64,000 nt of DNA from Paenibacillus sp. E222 (GCF_013401555.1 NZ_CP058552.1:7254001-7318000); one strand, 5' to 3'. Positions 49,211-59,011 are shown, numbered from the stretch's first letter. Notes: generated by a model from the sequence alone, not told the origin. A program made the numbers and translations.

Positions 49211-50881
49211 TCAAGACGAAAAATCCTGTTCCTCCTCGATCATGGCATGAGCAAGCAGCGCCATCTCCAGGCAGATTCTTCTTTCCTGATCCATAAAATC
49301 AGGTCCCATTAATTCTTCTAACTTCTCCAATCTATTGTACAGAGTTTGCCGATGTATGAACAATTGAGCAGCCGCATCCCGCTTGGAACCGAAGTTTTGC
49401 AGAAAGGCATCCAAGGTCTCCACCAGCCTTAGATGATGTGTCCGATCATAGTCAATCAGGACGCCCAGATGGTCATTTACAAAAGGCTGTAGAAACGATT
49501 GGGGCAATGCTTTTAGCATTTGATATATACCCATACGTTCGTAAAAATGAATATGTTCCAGCTGATCTACGGATCGTGAAACTTCGATAACCTGATACGC
49601 TTCCCGCAGACTGTCCGGTAACCCTGTTAATCGGTTACGCACCTTGCCAAATCCGGCATGGATCGTGACCTGCTTCAGGTTGCGACTCGCAAATCTCTTT
49701 ACATCACCAAGAATGCCTTCAAGTGATTTTACCAGTTGATTTCGTGTGGATGTCTTGCTCTCTTCCTTGGCACAGCATACGTATACCTGATTATTTTTCA
49801 GCATGATGAGGCTGGCCAGATTGTTCTTTTTGAGTAAAGAACGCAGCAGCACCAGAATATCCTGATGGTTGGTTTCCATTCGCTCACGGCCGATGCCTTT
49901 CAGACGGTGCTCCATCTCAATAACTCCGCCGGCAAACCAGTACTGTCCCTTCACCAACAGACGGAGACCCATTCGGGTCTGAGCCTGCTCCTCATGAAGA
50001 ATGTTGCCGTTCATCAGATCCTGGATCAGCTCATTCTGGTTGCGTACCATCTTCTCCTCCAGAAACTGGGATCGCAGAGTCAGCGCTGCCGCTGCCTTCG
50101 CCGTATAATCGAGCAACAGTTTAAGAAACTCGACGGGTGCTGAAGGATGTACAACCATGCCTACCGCAGAAAAAACCTGACCAAAACATACGACCGGGTG
50201 ACACAGTAACACCTGTTCATCATCCAGATGGAACCATAGCTCAGTGTCTGAATCATTAAGATCCAGATGCTCAACCTCCTGTTCGTACCATGTGTAGATT
50301 GCTTGCTGTATGTCCGAAGGCAGTTCCGGCACAAAACTGCCCGGTTCCATGGACGAGATGTACACAACCGGCTTGGCCGCGTATTCATGCAAAAGGTTAA
50401 GTACAGCCGACATGTCTGTACTCTGTAATGTTCGCTGCTGAAGCTGACGGGAATAGGTTTCCAGGCTCTTCAGCAGCTGGTGTTGATGGTTGATGAGCAA
50501 AGCGTGGATATCCTGCGTGATCTCAACAAAACGGACCGGTTGCTCAAACACGATAAGCGGGAATTGATGCCTGTCAGCCAGTTCAATCAACTCTTCGGGA
50601 ATGCCATGAATGCTTGTGCCAAACTCCACGCAGAGCCCTGCCGCTTCGCTCCGGATTAACTGGAGCAGATATTCTTCACGCCCTTCTTCCGATTGAAGCC
50701 ATAGTCCAGTGGATAAAATAAGATCATGGGGACTTACAAAGGGAGAGACATTGGTAATCTCCAGCACATGAACCCATCCAACTTGACGTGATGTTCCTTC
50801 TTTCCCCGCAGCAAGCCGGGCTTTGGCAAAGACGGGGCGAGCCAGAATATCCTTTATCGTAAACACGCGGTCATTTCTCAA
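49211..50881 (-). CDS. PucR-family transcriptional activator, probably AdeR
   Basis: A 556-residue regulator starting at TTG 50881 with GAGGGA upstream. The N-terminal PucR sensor domain (about 5-125, ARPVFAKARLAAGKEG...VGWVHVLEI) is followed by a middle GGDEF-like region and a C-terminal PucR helix-turn-helix (AAQLFIHRQTLYNRLEKLEEL). It is divergent from alanine dehydrogenase. In Bacillus the PucR-family AdeR (YukF) lies next to ald and activates it in response to L-alanine, so the same role is likely here. PutR, the proline regulator, is in the same family and is the main alternative, given the proline genes 10 kb away. Confidence 0.85.
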   Translation of the reverse strand: MRNDRVFTIKDILARPVFAKARLAAGKEGTSRQVGWVHVLEITNVSPFVSPHDLILSTGLWLQSEEGREEYLLQLIRSEAAGLCVEFGTSIHGIPEELIELADRHQFPLIVFEQPVRFVEITQDIHALLINHQHQLLKSLETYSRQLQQRTLQSTDMSAVLNLLHEYAAKPVVYISSMEPGSFVPELPSDIQQAIYTWYEQEVEHLDLNDSDTELWFHLDDEQVLLCHPVVCFGQVFSAVGMVVHPSAPVEFLKLLLDYTAKAAAALTLRSQFLEEKMVRNQNELIQDLMNGNILHEEQAQTRMGLRLLVKGQYWFAGGVIEMEHRLKGIGRERMETNHQDILVLLRSLLKKNNLASLIMLKNNQVYVCCAKEESKTSTRNQLVKSLEGILGDVKRFASRNLKQVTIHAGFGKVRNRLTGLPDSLREAYQVIEVSRSVDQLEHIHFYERMGIYQMLKALPQSFLQPFVNDHLGVLIDYDRTHHLRLVETLDAFLQNFGSKRDAAAQLFIHRQTLYNRLEKLEELMGPDFMDQERRICLEMALLAHAMIEEEQDFSS

Positions 50882-50974
50882 TATCGATCCCTCATAGTGT
50901 CATTTTTTCTTACATTATAAGCGATGGACAAATGTCCTGAATAGTCTTTTCTCGACATTATGTTGATTCATTTT

Positions 50975-51007
50975 TGCAAAACATAGACATAAGGTAAGGT
51001 GCAAAAC
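50975..51007. promoter_or_regulatory. Direct repeat TGCAAAAC upstream of ald
   Basis: TGCAAAAC occurs at 50975-50982 and 51000-51007, 25 bases apart (about 2.4 helical turns), in the 190-base gap between the PucR-type gene and ald. Candidate activator-binding sites. Confidence 0.35.
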
Positions 51008-51071
51008 GATGCTCCAGGTCATAAACTTGTAGTATAAGCTAACAACCATTAAATGGACGAGGTGCATGGCG

Positions 51072-52205
51072 ATGAGAATCGGAATCCCGAAAGAAATCAA
51101 AAACAATGAAAATCGTGTAGCAATGACCCCAGCCGGAGCTGCTGATTTTGTCAGAGCCGGACATCAGGTCATGATCGAACGTGGCGCAGGATTGGGTAGT
51201 GGATTCACAGACAACGAATATCAATCGGCCGGAGCGGAGCTTCGGGATACAGCTTCAACTGTGTGGGCGGAGGCAGATATGATCATCAAGGTCAAAGAAC
51301 CCCTTGCCAGCGAATACGCCTATTTTCGTCCTGGCTTGATTCTCTTCACCTACCTGCACCTCGCAGCGGAACCTGCACTGGCAAAGGCACTGATTGAAAG
51401 CCGGGTGACCGCCATTGCGTACGAGACACTCGAAGTTAACGGTACGCTGCCTCTGCTCACCCCGATGAGTGAAGTTGCCGGACGGATGTCGGCTCAGATT
51501 GGAGCGCAGCTGCTGGAGAAAACGGAGGGCGGCAAAGGCATTCTGTTATCCGGCGTACCTGGCGTAAGCCGTGGCAAGGTCGTCGTTATTGGTGGCGGCA
51601 CGGTGGGCACGAACGCCGCCAAAATCGCGATCGGTCTGGGTGCGGATGTGACCATCCTCGATTTGAATCTGAATCGTCTGCGCCAGCTGGATGATATTTT
51701 TGGCAACCAGATTCATACGCTGGTATCGAGTCCATCCAATATTGCGTCGGCTGTTGCGGCTGCCGACCTGCTGATCTGTGCGGTGCTGATTCCAGGCGCC
51801 AAAGCGCCAACCCTTGTCAGCGAGCAAATGGTTACCACCATGGCACCCGGTTCGGTCATTGTGGATGTGGCGATTGATCAGGGCGGAATTGTGGAGACCA
51901 TTGATCATATCACGACCCACGATGAACCGACCTATGTGAAGCATGGTGTGGTGCATTACGCGGTAGCGAACATGCCAGGCGCGGTGCCGCGCACGTCTAC
52001 GGTGGCGCTGACTAACGCCACCATGCCTTATGCGCTGCAGCTGGCGAACCATGGTGCAGCCGCCGCGATTCGCGGCAGTTCGTCCATTCGCAGCGCGGTG
52101 AACGTGCTGAATGGACATATCACGTATGAGGCGGTTGCCCGGGATCTCGGGCATGACTATGTTCCCGCAGGACAGGCGCTGGAGAATACCGCCGCGGTCC
52201 AGTAA
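51072..52205 (+). CDS. ald: Alanine dehydrogenase
   Basis: A 377-residue NAD-dependent enzyme for reversible deamination of L-alanine to pyruvate and ammonia, used in alanine catabolism and during sporulation. The opening [20 protein letters not shown], the Rossmann motif [21 protein letters not shown] and the signature [15 protein letters not shown] are all present. ATG at 51072 is chosen over ATG 51066 for the spacing from GAGGTG. It is divergent from the AdeR-like activator. GC content rises in the second half, but the reading frame is intact. Confidence 0.95.
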   Translation: MRIGIPKEIKNNENRVAMTPAGAADFVRAGHQVMIERGAGLGSGFTDNEYQSAGAELRDTASTVWAEADMIIKVKEPLASEYAYFRPGLILFTYLHLAAEPALAKALIESRVTAIAYETLEVNGTLPLLTPMSEVAGRMSAQIGAQLLEKTEGGKGILLSGVPGVSRGKVVVIGGGTVGTNAAKIAIGLGADVTILDLNLNRLRQLDDIFGNQIHTLVSSPSNIASAVAAADLLICAVLIPGAKAPTLVSEQMVTTMAPGSVIVDVAIDQGGIVETIDHITTHDEPTYVKHGVVHYAVANMPGAVPRTSTVALTNATMPYALQLANHGAAAAIRGSSSIRSAVNVLNGHITYEAVARDLGHDYVPAGQALENTAAVQ

Positions 52206-52259
52206 TCTTGATATGACCGTTCCACCCGGCGCCTTGCCGCTGGCATGTGGAACGGAATA

Positions 52260-52300
52260 GAAGCGCCAGTCCGGGCAGATCCTGTCCAGGCTGGCGCTTC
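52260..52300 (+). terminator. Terminator after ald
   Basis: GAAGCGCCAG...CTGGCGCTTC stem, then TTGTTTTATTTT. Confidence 0.85.
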
Positions 52301-52356
52301 TTGTTTTATTTTCACATGAAATAGGAATGAGATCTGAAGATGCTTCGGGTGGCGCT

Positions 52357-53274
52357 CTATACTACACGTTCGCTGCATACCTCACGGAAATTACAGTCCC
52401 GGCAAGCGCGGCGCGAAGGCATGGGCGTGAAATACGAAACGTCCTTGGGACGGTTGTAATACTCATCATCCACACAGGAGCGCATCTCCGCAATATACCG
52501 CCCCACGTTCTCCTCCACCTTCAGAATATCCTCTTCCGTTGCCGTAAACTCTCGGTGTGTCCCGGTTAACAGGTACTCCACCCGCAGCTCAATCTGCTCC
52601 AGCGGAACCCGGTAATGCTCCCTCACATAGGATGCGTACAGCATCAACTGATCCGAGAAGTCATCCTCCTTACCCGTCTTCCAGTCCACAATGACGATGT
52701 TGCCGTTGCTGCGGCGATATAACAAGTCCATCTTCACATATACACGCGTATCGTGCAGCATCATCGTATCCCATTTCTCAATCTCCAAAATATCCGTACT
52801 CGCACGGGACAGGTCCTCCCATGTAAGCGTCTGGTACAGATTGCCGACACAGGCCGAGGCCCGTTCTTTGATCGTGGCAATCCGGTCATTCAACGTGTCA
52901 TCCCCGTAATACATCTCGGACAACATCACCCGGTTCTTGGGGTCGAGCCGCCACTGATCCTGATCCATCGATTCCACATACGCCTGATTCAGCAGCTTGC
53001 GCATGGTCTGTTCCAGAAAGTGCTCACGCGGTTTATCCTTGCCTTCTTCCCTGCTGCGTACCGCTGATTCACACATCCGATGCGCGAGGTCACCAAATAC
53101 GAGGTATAGATTACTGAGCTGCTTCAACCGATACAGACGTACCTGCATCTCATCGGCTGACTCTGCCTTCCAGCCGTTATGTGCTCCATAATAATGATAA
53201 TAATATTTGCGCAGGCACTCATCGAACATACTCGCCCGCGACTGCGAATAAGACCACTGCGGGTATTGTGCCAT
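52357..53274 (-). CDS. Stand-alone PD-(D/E)XK nuclease with 4Fe-4S cysteine pattern
   Basis: A 305-residue RecB-like nuclease. ATG at 53274 (MAQYPQWSYSQSR) is chosen; the frame is open to 53358. The N-terminal SQSRASMFDECLRKYYY supplies the first Cys of an iron-sulphur cluster; the active site has the His in VFGDLAHRM, the Asp in VKMDLLYRR and IVDWKTGKED (motif D-W-K); and the end ACRDCNFREVC supplies C-x2-C-x5-C. This is the Cas4/AddB C-terminal arrangement, but no helicase, addA or cas gene is nearby. It probably acts on DNA ends; the partner is unknown. Confidence 0.85.
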   Translation of the reverse strand: MAQYPQWSYSQSRASMFDECLRKYYYHYYGAHNGWKAESADEMQVRLYRLKQLSNLYLVFGDLAHRMCESAVRSREEGKDKPREHFLEQTMRKLLNQAYVESMDQDQWRLDPKNRVMLSEMYYGDDTLNDRIATIKERASACVGNLYQTLTWEDLSRASTDILEIEKWDTMMLHDTRVYVKMDLLYRRSNGNIVIVDWKTGKEDDFSDQLMLYASYVREHYRVPLEQIELRVEYLLTGTHREFTATEEDILKVEENVGRYIAEMRSCVDDEYYNRPKDVSYFTPMPSRRACRDCNFREVCSERVV

Positions 53275-53538
53275 AAGATATTCTGCCTTTCTGTATGCCG
53301 GATCTGCATGAGATCCCTTAATGCTCACAGTATATAGGAAAGGGCAAAAACGCCGCAAGCACCCTTCCGTAATTTTCTTCTATCCGCAACCGTTTCCGAT
53401 TCGATGCGTAACGTTTATATAGTAACATCACCAAAAGATGAAATTACAGAGTTGAACGTATACTATACTAAAAGAGTACAGGATTTTGCAGTTAGACAGA
53501 TGAATTGTACAGGCATATCCTAAAAGGAGGCACCACCC

Positions 53539-54222
53539 ATGAATCGACCGGATTGGTTCCAGGCGGAAGAAGCATTACAACAAATCCAAGTCATCGGAAG
53601 CGACCGGAATGAGCTCGTGAACATCATTGGCCATGTAGAAGGATTAAATTGTATCGGCACAGGAACGGATGCGGCGGTATTTACGTATGACGGATTGCCG
53701 CAGTATGCCTTCAAGATGTACTCAGATCATGCCCTGGACAAACTTGAAAATGAAAAACAGGTATATGAGCAGCTCCAAGGCCTGCCCTATTTCCCCACCT
53801 ATTACGGCAGCGGCCGGAATATTCTTGTGATCAGTTTTGAAGCGGGAGATACCTTGCTCGAATGTCTGGAAAAAGGAATCCCGGTCCCCGAGCAGGTCAT
53901 GCTCGATGTGGACGAAGCGCGCGAGGCAGTACGCAGCCGCGGCCTGAATCCACGAGATATTCATCTGAAAAATGTCATTCTTCAGAATGGACGCGGTAAA
54001 GTCATCGACGTCTCGGAGTATATTCAGGACGGCAACGATAATCGCTGGGAGCATCTCGTCTGGGCCTATCACAACATTTATCCACGGATCAAAGGCACAC
54101 CCATTTCCCCACGCATGCTGCAAACGATCAAATGGGGTTACAATCAACTGGATCAGGCCAATATCAAATTGGACGACCTCTCCAAAAAGGCTAATCGATT
54201 ATTCTCAAAATTCATGAAATAA
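53539..54222 (+). CDS. Protein-kinase-like protein, YrzF type
   Basis: A 227-residue protein with an AAAAGGAGG site. It is a short kinase fold: the nucleotide loop area IGTGTDAAVFTYDG, the Lys in YAFKMYSD, the catalytic loop RDIHLKNVIL (about residues 144-153) with Asp145, and KVIDVSEY in place of DFG, where the Asp is kept. The family is small bacterial Ser/Thr kinase-like proteins such as Bacillus YrzF/YbdM. It stands alone; the substrate is unknown. Confidence 0.8.
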   Translation: MNRPDWFQAEEALQQIQVIGSDRNELVNIIGHVEGLNCIGTGTDAAVFTYDGLPQYAFKMYSDHALDKLENEKQVYEQLQGLPYFPTYYGSGRNILVISFEAGDTLLECLEKGIPVPEQVMLDVDEAREAVRSRGLNPRDIHLKNVILQNGRGKVIDVSEYIQDGNDNRWEHLVWAYHNIYPRIKGTPISPRMLQTIKWGYNQLDQANIKLDDLSKKANRLFSKFMK

Positions 54223-54270
54223 ACATCTTCATAAACAGAATACGTTTCTGATATCTGATATTGATAAAAT

Positions 54271-54314
54271 AATCCGGATTACTCGCGCATCTCTGGCGGT
54301 GATCCGGATTTTTG
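54271..54314. terminator. Bidirectional terminator
   Basis: AATCCGGAT...ATCCGGATTTTT arms with an A-rich left flank, between the convergent kinase-like and AraC genes. Confidence 0.65.
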
Positions 54315-54345
54315 TTTGTTTGTACCATGTTGACGCAAGGCCTTC

Positions 54346-55233
54346 CTATTTTAATCGCCCCTGCGAGGGTGTCATCCCTTTGTATTGTTTATACAGCTTC
54401 GTAAAATAGTTAGCATTATCACAGCCAACCTGGGCAGCGATCTCGGTAATGGTCAGGCTGCTCTCCTGCAGCAGCTGTTCGGCTTTCGTCATTCGGCACC
54501 CGTTCACATATTCCACAAAGGTGCGTCCAGTCAGTTTTTTGAACATTTTGCAAAAATGATACGTGTTCAGCCCTACCTGCCCGGCTGCCTCGGTAACGGA
54601 CATTTTCCCTGTTGGCTCCGCTTCAATCTGCTCAATCAAAAGCTTGAATCGTTCCCGATTGGGAAAATACGATTCCGTTGTTTTATCTGGGAGATGGTGT
54701 GGCATAAATGTGCGGGCAAGCAGAGTGAACAAGGCATGCAACTTGGATTTCACAACCAATTGATAGGCCAGCGGCTGTGAGGCCATCTCCTCGATAGCTT
54801 CATCCAACAGGGAGTAATAGCCTTGGCAAGCTATGTCGTGCTCCGCCGGTTTTACCGGGAACCTTACCTTCCCTTCCAGATAGGGAGCAACATATTTCAA
54901 GTGAACGGGGTCATGGGTAAAATCATGAAATAATGCACTGTTGAGCACAACCGAATCATAGTGGATATCCCCTTCCTCCAGAGCATACCCGACATGCAGC
55001 GCCCCACCAGGAATAATAATGACCTCACCTGCTTGAGCTACGTACGGCCTGCTGTCGATATGAAACAGGGCACTACCCTTCCGCATAAAAATCAGTTCAA
55101 AGTGTTCATGCCAGTGCAAGTACAGAATGCATTCTTCCGTTTTCATCCCCCAACAACGATTCTGGAACAGCTGAAATGGATGCGATTTATGGTCAATGCG
55201 GGTATTTTCGTGAAGCGCTTTCAGATCCAGCAC
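54346..55233 (-). CDS. AraC-family transcriptional regulator
   Basis: A 295-residue regulator; GTG at 55233 (MLDLKALHENTRID) is chosen since AAAGGAGGA lies just upstream. The N-terminal cupin (about 25-150, LHWHEHFELIFMRKGSALFHID) senses a sugar or sugar acid, and the C-terminal pair of helix-turn-helices (VTEAAGQVGLNTYHFCKMFK, then ITEIAAQVGCDNANYFTKLYKQ) binds DNA. It is divergent from the isomerase/oxidoreductase pair, which it probably activates. Confidence 0.9.
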   Translation of the reverse strand: MLDLKALHENTRIDHKSHPFQLFQNRCWGMKTEECILYLHWHEHFELIFMRKGSALFHIDSRPYVAQAGEVIIIPGGALHVGYALEEGDIHYDSVVLNSALFHDFTHDPVHLKYVAPYLEGKVRFPVKPAEHDIACQGYYSLLDEAIEEMASQPLAYQLVVKSKLHALFTLLARTFMPHHLPDKTTESYFPNRERFKLLIEQIEAEPTGKMSVTEAAGQVGLNTYHFCKMFKKLTGRTFVEYVNGCRMTKAEQLLQESSLTITEIAAQVGCDNANYFTKLYKQYKGMTPSQGRLK

Positions 55234-55363
55234 GCTGTCTCCTCCTTTCCCCACAAGATCAGACTAATATTGCACAAGATTGTATAGAGCCATCCGGCAG
55301 ATGCCCGGCTATAATGAGTGTGTCACGAAGTACTATAAGCCAATATTGGAGTGAAATACAACC

Positions 55364-56251
55364 ATGAATAATCCGTTACGCATAGGCACCCTTGTAGGTG
55401 GACACGACGCAGTCCGCGTCATTCCACAGATTATGAAACATGGCTTCGAATCATTCAATCTGACCTTCTGGCAAACAACTGGTGATCTGAACCTCGCCGA
55501 GACAGCCAAACGTGTCCGTGAAATCGTGGATGAACAGGGAATTGTCATCTCTGCAGTAAGTGTGTTTGGCAATCCGCTCACCGGAGCCGGGGATAATGCC
55601 GATACACTAGCCAGTTGGGAACGGGTAATTGACCATGCCCAGCTCTTCGGAGCGGATATCGTCTCCGGGTTCACCGGACGACTGACCGATCAACCGATTG
55701 ACCAATCCATCCCGCGATTCAAAGAAGTGTTTGGAGAACTGGCACGCCGGGCTGCAGACCGGGGTGTACGCATTGCATTTGAAAACTGTGATATGGGTGG
55801 TACATGGCAGATGGGGGATTGGAACATTGCTCATAATCCAACCGCCTGGGAGATGATGTTCGATGCAGTTCCCGATGAAAACATCGGATTGGAATGGGAG
55901 CCATGCCATCAAATGTCCAGCCTGATCGACCCGATTCCGCAGCTGCGCAAGTGGGCGCCTAAAGTGTTCCATGTGCACGGCAAAGATGCCACCATTGCCT
56001 GGGACATCGTCAAAGAATATGGCGTGCACGGCCCACGTGAATTCGTCTGGCACCGTACGCCAGGCTTCGGGGATACCAACTGGTCTGACATCATTACGAT
56101 TCTGCGCCAAAACGGGTATCAGGGGACGATTGATATTGAAGGCTGGCACGATCCTGTCTACAAAGATGAACTCGAAATGACCGGACAGGTGCACGCACTA
56201 AACTATTTAAAACAATGTCGCGGTGGAAATTTTGTTCCCAATCCGGTATAG
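55364..56251 (+). CDS. Sugar phosphate isomerase/epimerase, TIM barrel
   Basis: A 295-residue AP-endonuclease-2-like TIM-barrel protein of the IolE/IolI/xylose-isomerase-like group. Metal-ligand residues are seen in IAFENCDMGGTW, GLEWEPCHQMS (Glu/His), KVFHVHGKDA and GTIDIEGWHDPVY. It is likely to isomerise or epimerise a ketose or inosose derivative. It is followed by a Gfo/Idh/MocA dehydrogenase 75 bases later, a common pairing for inositol-like or rare-sugar catabolism. Confidence 0.88.
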   Translation: MNNPLRIGTLVGGHDAVRVIPQIMKHGFESFNLTFWQTTGDLNLAETAKRVREIVDEQGIVISAVSVFGNPLTGAGDNADTLASWERVIDHAQLFGADIVSGFTGRLTDQPIDQSIPRFKEVFGELARRAADRGVRIAFENCDMGGTWQMGDWNIAHNPTAWEMMFDAVPDENIGLEWEPCHQMSSLIDPIPQLRKWAPKVFHVHGKDATIAWDIVKEYGVHGPREFVWHRTPGFGDTNWSDIITILRQNGYQGTIDIEGWHDPVYKDELEMTGQVHALNYLKQCRGGNFVPNPV

Positions 56252-56326
56252 AAACGGGATTAACATGGAGTGGCATGATGTCCATTGCACGAGCATAGAA
56301 AATGAAAAGCATAAGGAGATGATAGG

Positions 56327-57382
56327 ATGAGTCATCCTTATCGGGTAGTTGTGGCAGGCTGTGGGGCCATGTCCAACACCTGGGTGGATTACGCCATGCA
56401 AAGGCCGGACACGGAAATTGTGGGGCTTGTCGATCTGTATGAACATACCGCCGTTGCACTCGCTGCACGTCATGGCCTTTCCTGTCCCACGTTTACGGAT
56501 ATCAGTGAGGCCATTCAAGCAACAGATGCCAACATCGTATTTGATGTCACCATTCCAGCGAGCCATCACGGCATTGCCATGACGGCGTTACAACAAGGAT
56601 GTCATGTATTTGGCGAAAAACCTCTGGCGGAATCCTTCTCTGACTGTGAAGATATTGTTCAGACGGCACACCGTACGGGCAATATTCAGGCTGTGATGCA
56701 AAATCGTCGTTTCGATCCACGCATTCGCGCTTATCGGCAGTTGATTTTCGACGGAACGATTGGTCAGGTCGGTTTTGCTGGGGCAGATTTCTTCCTCGGA
56801 CCTCATTTTGGAGGATTCCGTGACCTGATGGATAGTCCACTGCTGCTGGATATGGCGATTCACACCTTCGACCAGGCACGATATATTCTCGGTGCCAACC
56901 CGGTTTCAGTGTACTGTCACGAATTCAATCCTCCAGGGTCGTGGTATCAAGGCAATGCGATGGCATTGTGCATCTTTGAAATGTCCGATGGCTCCGTGTT
57001 TAACTATCGCGGGTCCTGGTGCACAGAAGGTGTGCCTACTTCATGGGAAGCATCCTGGCGCGTAACCGGAGAAAAAGGAACCGCCATCTGGGACGGACAT
57101 GATGACATTTATGCTGAAGTTGTCTCGGCGCAGCATCTGGATGCGGAAGGCAAACCGTCCTTTTTCCAACCGTGTGAGCGAATTGAGGGACAACAGCCCG
57201 TCATGGAGAAAACAGGACATCACGGCTGCCTCGAAGACATGTTTGCAGCGCTGGAGTCCGGACAACTGCCTGAGACCGATTGCAGTGACAACCAGTTCAG
57301 CATGGCCATGGTCCTTGCGTCCCTCGAAAGTGCCCGCACAGGTCAAAAGGTGTTCATCGCCGATCTGCTGAAGACTGTATAG
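56327..57382 (+). CDS. Gfo/Idh/MocA-family oxidoreductase
   Basis: A 351-residue NAD(P)-dependent sugar dehydrogenase. The Rossmann start reads RVVVAGCGAMSNTW, the family motif EKPLAE is at about residue 99, and the second half is the beta-sheet substrate domain, with the catalytic His region LLDMAIHTFDQARY. AAGGAGATG precedes ATG 56327. It forms an operon with the isomerase upstream, controlled by the divergent AraC regulator. The substrate is not fixed by sequence alone. Confidence 0.9.
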   Translation: MSHPYRVVVAGCGAMSNTWVDYAMQRPDTEIVGLVDLYEHTAVALAARHGLSCPTFTDISEAIQATDANIVFDVTIPASHHGIAMTALQQGCHVFGEKPLAESFSDCEDIVQTAHRTGNIQAVMQNRRFDPRIRAYRQLIFDGTIGQVGFAGADFFLGPHFGGFRDLMDSPLLLDMAIHTFDQARYILGANPVSVYCHEFNPPGSWYQGNAMALCIFEMSDGSVFNYRGSWCTEGVPTSWEASWRVTGEKGTAIWDGHDDIYAEVVSAQHLDAEGKPSFFQPCERIEGQQPVMEKTGHHGCLEDMFAALESGQLPETDCSDNQFSMAMVLASLESARTGQKVFIADLLKTV

Positions 57383-57417
57383 CGAAGCCGTGAGTAACAT
57401 AGCCTTCCTCATAAACC

Positions 57418-57453
57418 AAGCCCAAACTGCGAATCTTTTGCAGTTTGGGCTTT
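57418..57453 (+). terminator. Terminator after oxidoreductase operon
   Basis: AAGCCCAAACTGC/GCAGTTTGGGCTT perfect 13-bp stem, loop of 10, then TTATT. Confidence 0.85.
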
Positions 57454-57504
57454 ATTGTTTCTTACCTACTTCCTTTTCCTATACAAGGTACAAAAAAAGT
57501 TTCT

Positions 57505-57660
57505 GATAAAACGCGAAGTAGTGGAGGGAACGAAATCGATTCTGAAGAAACGAAGTGCTCGCCTTTATCCCCGGATTTCGACTTTACAAAAGGCGATCAG
57601 GAAATCCGGGGATAACAGCGATCGAAAGAACGATTCGTAACCGAAACGGCCGCTTTACGA
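57505..57660. repeat. Paenibacillus-type intergenic structured repeat
   Basis: Gene-free. TTATCCCCGGATTTC (57565-57579) and GAAATCCGGGGATAA (57601-57615) form a perfect 15-bp inverted repeat. TCGCCTTT (57559-57566) and AAAGGCGA (57589-57596) give a second pairing that overlaps the first by two bases and whose right arm lies in its loop. Flanking purine-rich GGAGGGAACGAAATCGATTC and the whole arrangement resemble a repeat I recall at many intergenic sites in Paenibacillus. Confidence 0.6.
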
Positions 57661-57691
57661 GGAGTAAGCAAGCTTTTTTTACATGTATCTT

Positions 57692-59011
57692 TTATAGAAT
57701 TCCTTTTTTCATTGCTTTGTACACAAGCTGCGAGAACAGGCTGTTGGACCAAGCAAACCAGGGCCTTGTGAACGTGTTTGGATCATCCGAATGAAAACCT
57801 TCATGCATGTACCCAGTGCCTGCATCCGTGTTCTCCAGCAGATCGATCATCTCCAGCATTTCCTTATCATTGTCTGCGGTCAGACCCTGCATGGACAACG
57901 CCATGTGCCAGATGTATCCGGGAGGAGTATGAGGGCTGCCGATGCCTTTGGCTGCTTGTCCTTCATAATAAAACGGATTTTCCTTGCTCAAAATAAAGCG
58001 GCGTGTATTCTGGTACACGATGTTCTCGGTGGAAGCATACTCCAAGTATGGAATAGACATAAGTCCCGGGGTACCTGCATCATCCATTAAGCAAAAGTTG
58101 CCGTAACCGTCCGTCTCATAGGCATAGATCTGCCCATATTCGGGGTGACGGTAAATACCGTATAAGGAAATACCATGTCGTATTTCTTCTTCCAATTGGG
58201 CCATCACGCTGACAAGCTTCTCATCCCTGAATACCCACCTTGCAATTTCCCCCATTTGGCGCAATGTCACCGCTGCAAACATATTTGCCGGGATATTATA
58301 ATGAAAATCACATGCATCATCACTAGGGCGGAAGCCGGACCAGATCATACCGGTATAGTTTAGCGGCATCCCCAATCCTTCGTTACGGAGCGTATCATGG
58401 GCCGGGCAATTCCGCCGCATGAATCGATATGGCGACTGCTCACCATGGCGCTGCTCCGTTTTCCACAGACTGACTATGCTTTCCATCACCCTCTTGAAAC
58501 GCTCGTCAAATATATCCGTCAATTCCGTCTCACGCCAATACGCATAGGCGAGCCGCATAGAGAAACAGAGTGAATCCAGCTCAAACTTGCGTTCCCACAC
58601 CCACGGCGACATTTCTGTCTCATCATTCGCATCCCAATGCCATCCATTAGCCGTTTCGTTGAACGCATTGGCATAGATATCAATGTCCGCATAGAACGTA
58701 TGCCGTTTGATCAGCCCCCCAATAATCCGTTGCAACTGTTCGTCTTCCTTCGCGAGCGGAACGTAGTGCATCACCTGCTCCACCGAATCACGCAGCCACA
58801 TTGCCGGGATATCCCCTGTAATAACAAAGGTTGTCCCATCATCCAATAGCTTTGTCGTCGTTTCCAGCGTGTTGGGAAAACAGTTACGGAACTGTGCCAG
58901 CAATCTTGGTCTATGTTGCAGCCGTTCCTCGGCCTCGGTAAGAATGTTCTGCACAGCTTGCGGTAATTCCAGATGCGGCATGGGGATTTTCGGTAATCTG
59001 AACTGTTCCAT
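57692..59011 (-). CDS. GH125 exo-alpha-1,6-mannosidase
   Basis: A 439-residue glycoside hydrolase of family 125 (formerly DUF1237), an inverting, metal-independent alpha-mannosidase with an (alpha/alpha)6 barrel. Family stretches are GDIPAMWLRDSVEQVMHYVP, YANAFNETANGWHWD, WSGFRPSDDACDFHYNIP and GYMHEGFHSDDPNTFTRPWF. There is no signal peptide, so it acts inside the cell on imported mannosides. AAAGGAG precedes ATG 59011. The divergent LacI-type gene is the likely repressor. Confidence 0.92.
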   Translation of the reverse strand: MEQFRLPKIPMPHLELPQAVQNILTEAEERLQHRPRLLAQFRNCFPNTLETTTKLLDDGTTFVITGDIPAMWLRDSVEQVMHYVPLAKEDEQLQRIIGGLIKRHTFYADIDIYANAFNETANGWHWDANDETEMSPWVWERKFELDSLCFSMRLAYAYWRETELTDIFDERFKRVMESIVSLWKTEQRHGEQSPYRFMRRNCPAHDTLRNEGLGMPLNYTGMIWSGFRPSDDACDFHYNIPANMFAAVTLRQMGEIARWVFRDEKLVSVMAQLEEEIRHGISLYGIYRHPEYGQIYAYETDGYGNFCLMDDAGTPGLMSIPYLEYASTENIVYQNTRRFILSKENPFYYEGQAAKGIGSPHTPPGYIWHMALSMQGLTADNDKEMLEMIDLLENTDAGTGYMHEGFHSDDPNTFTRPWFAWSNSLFSQLVYKAMKKGIL

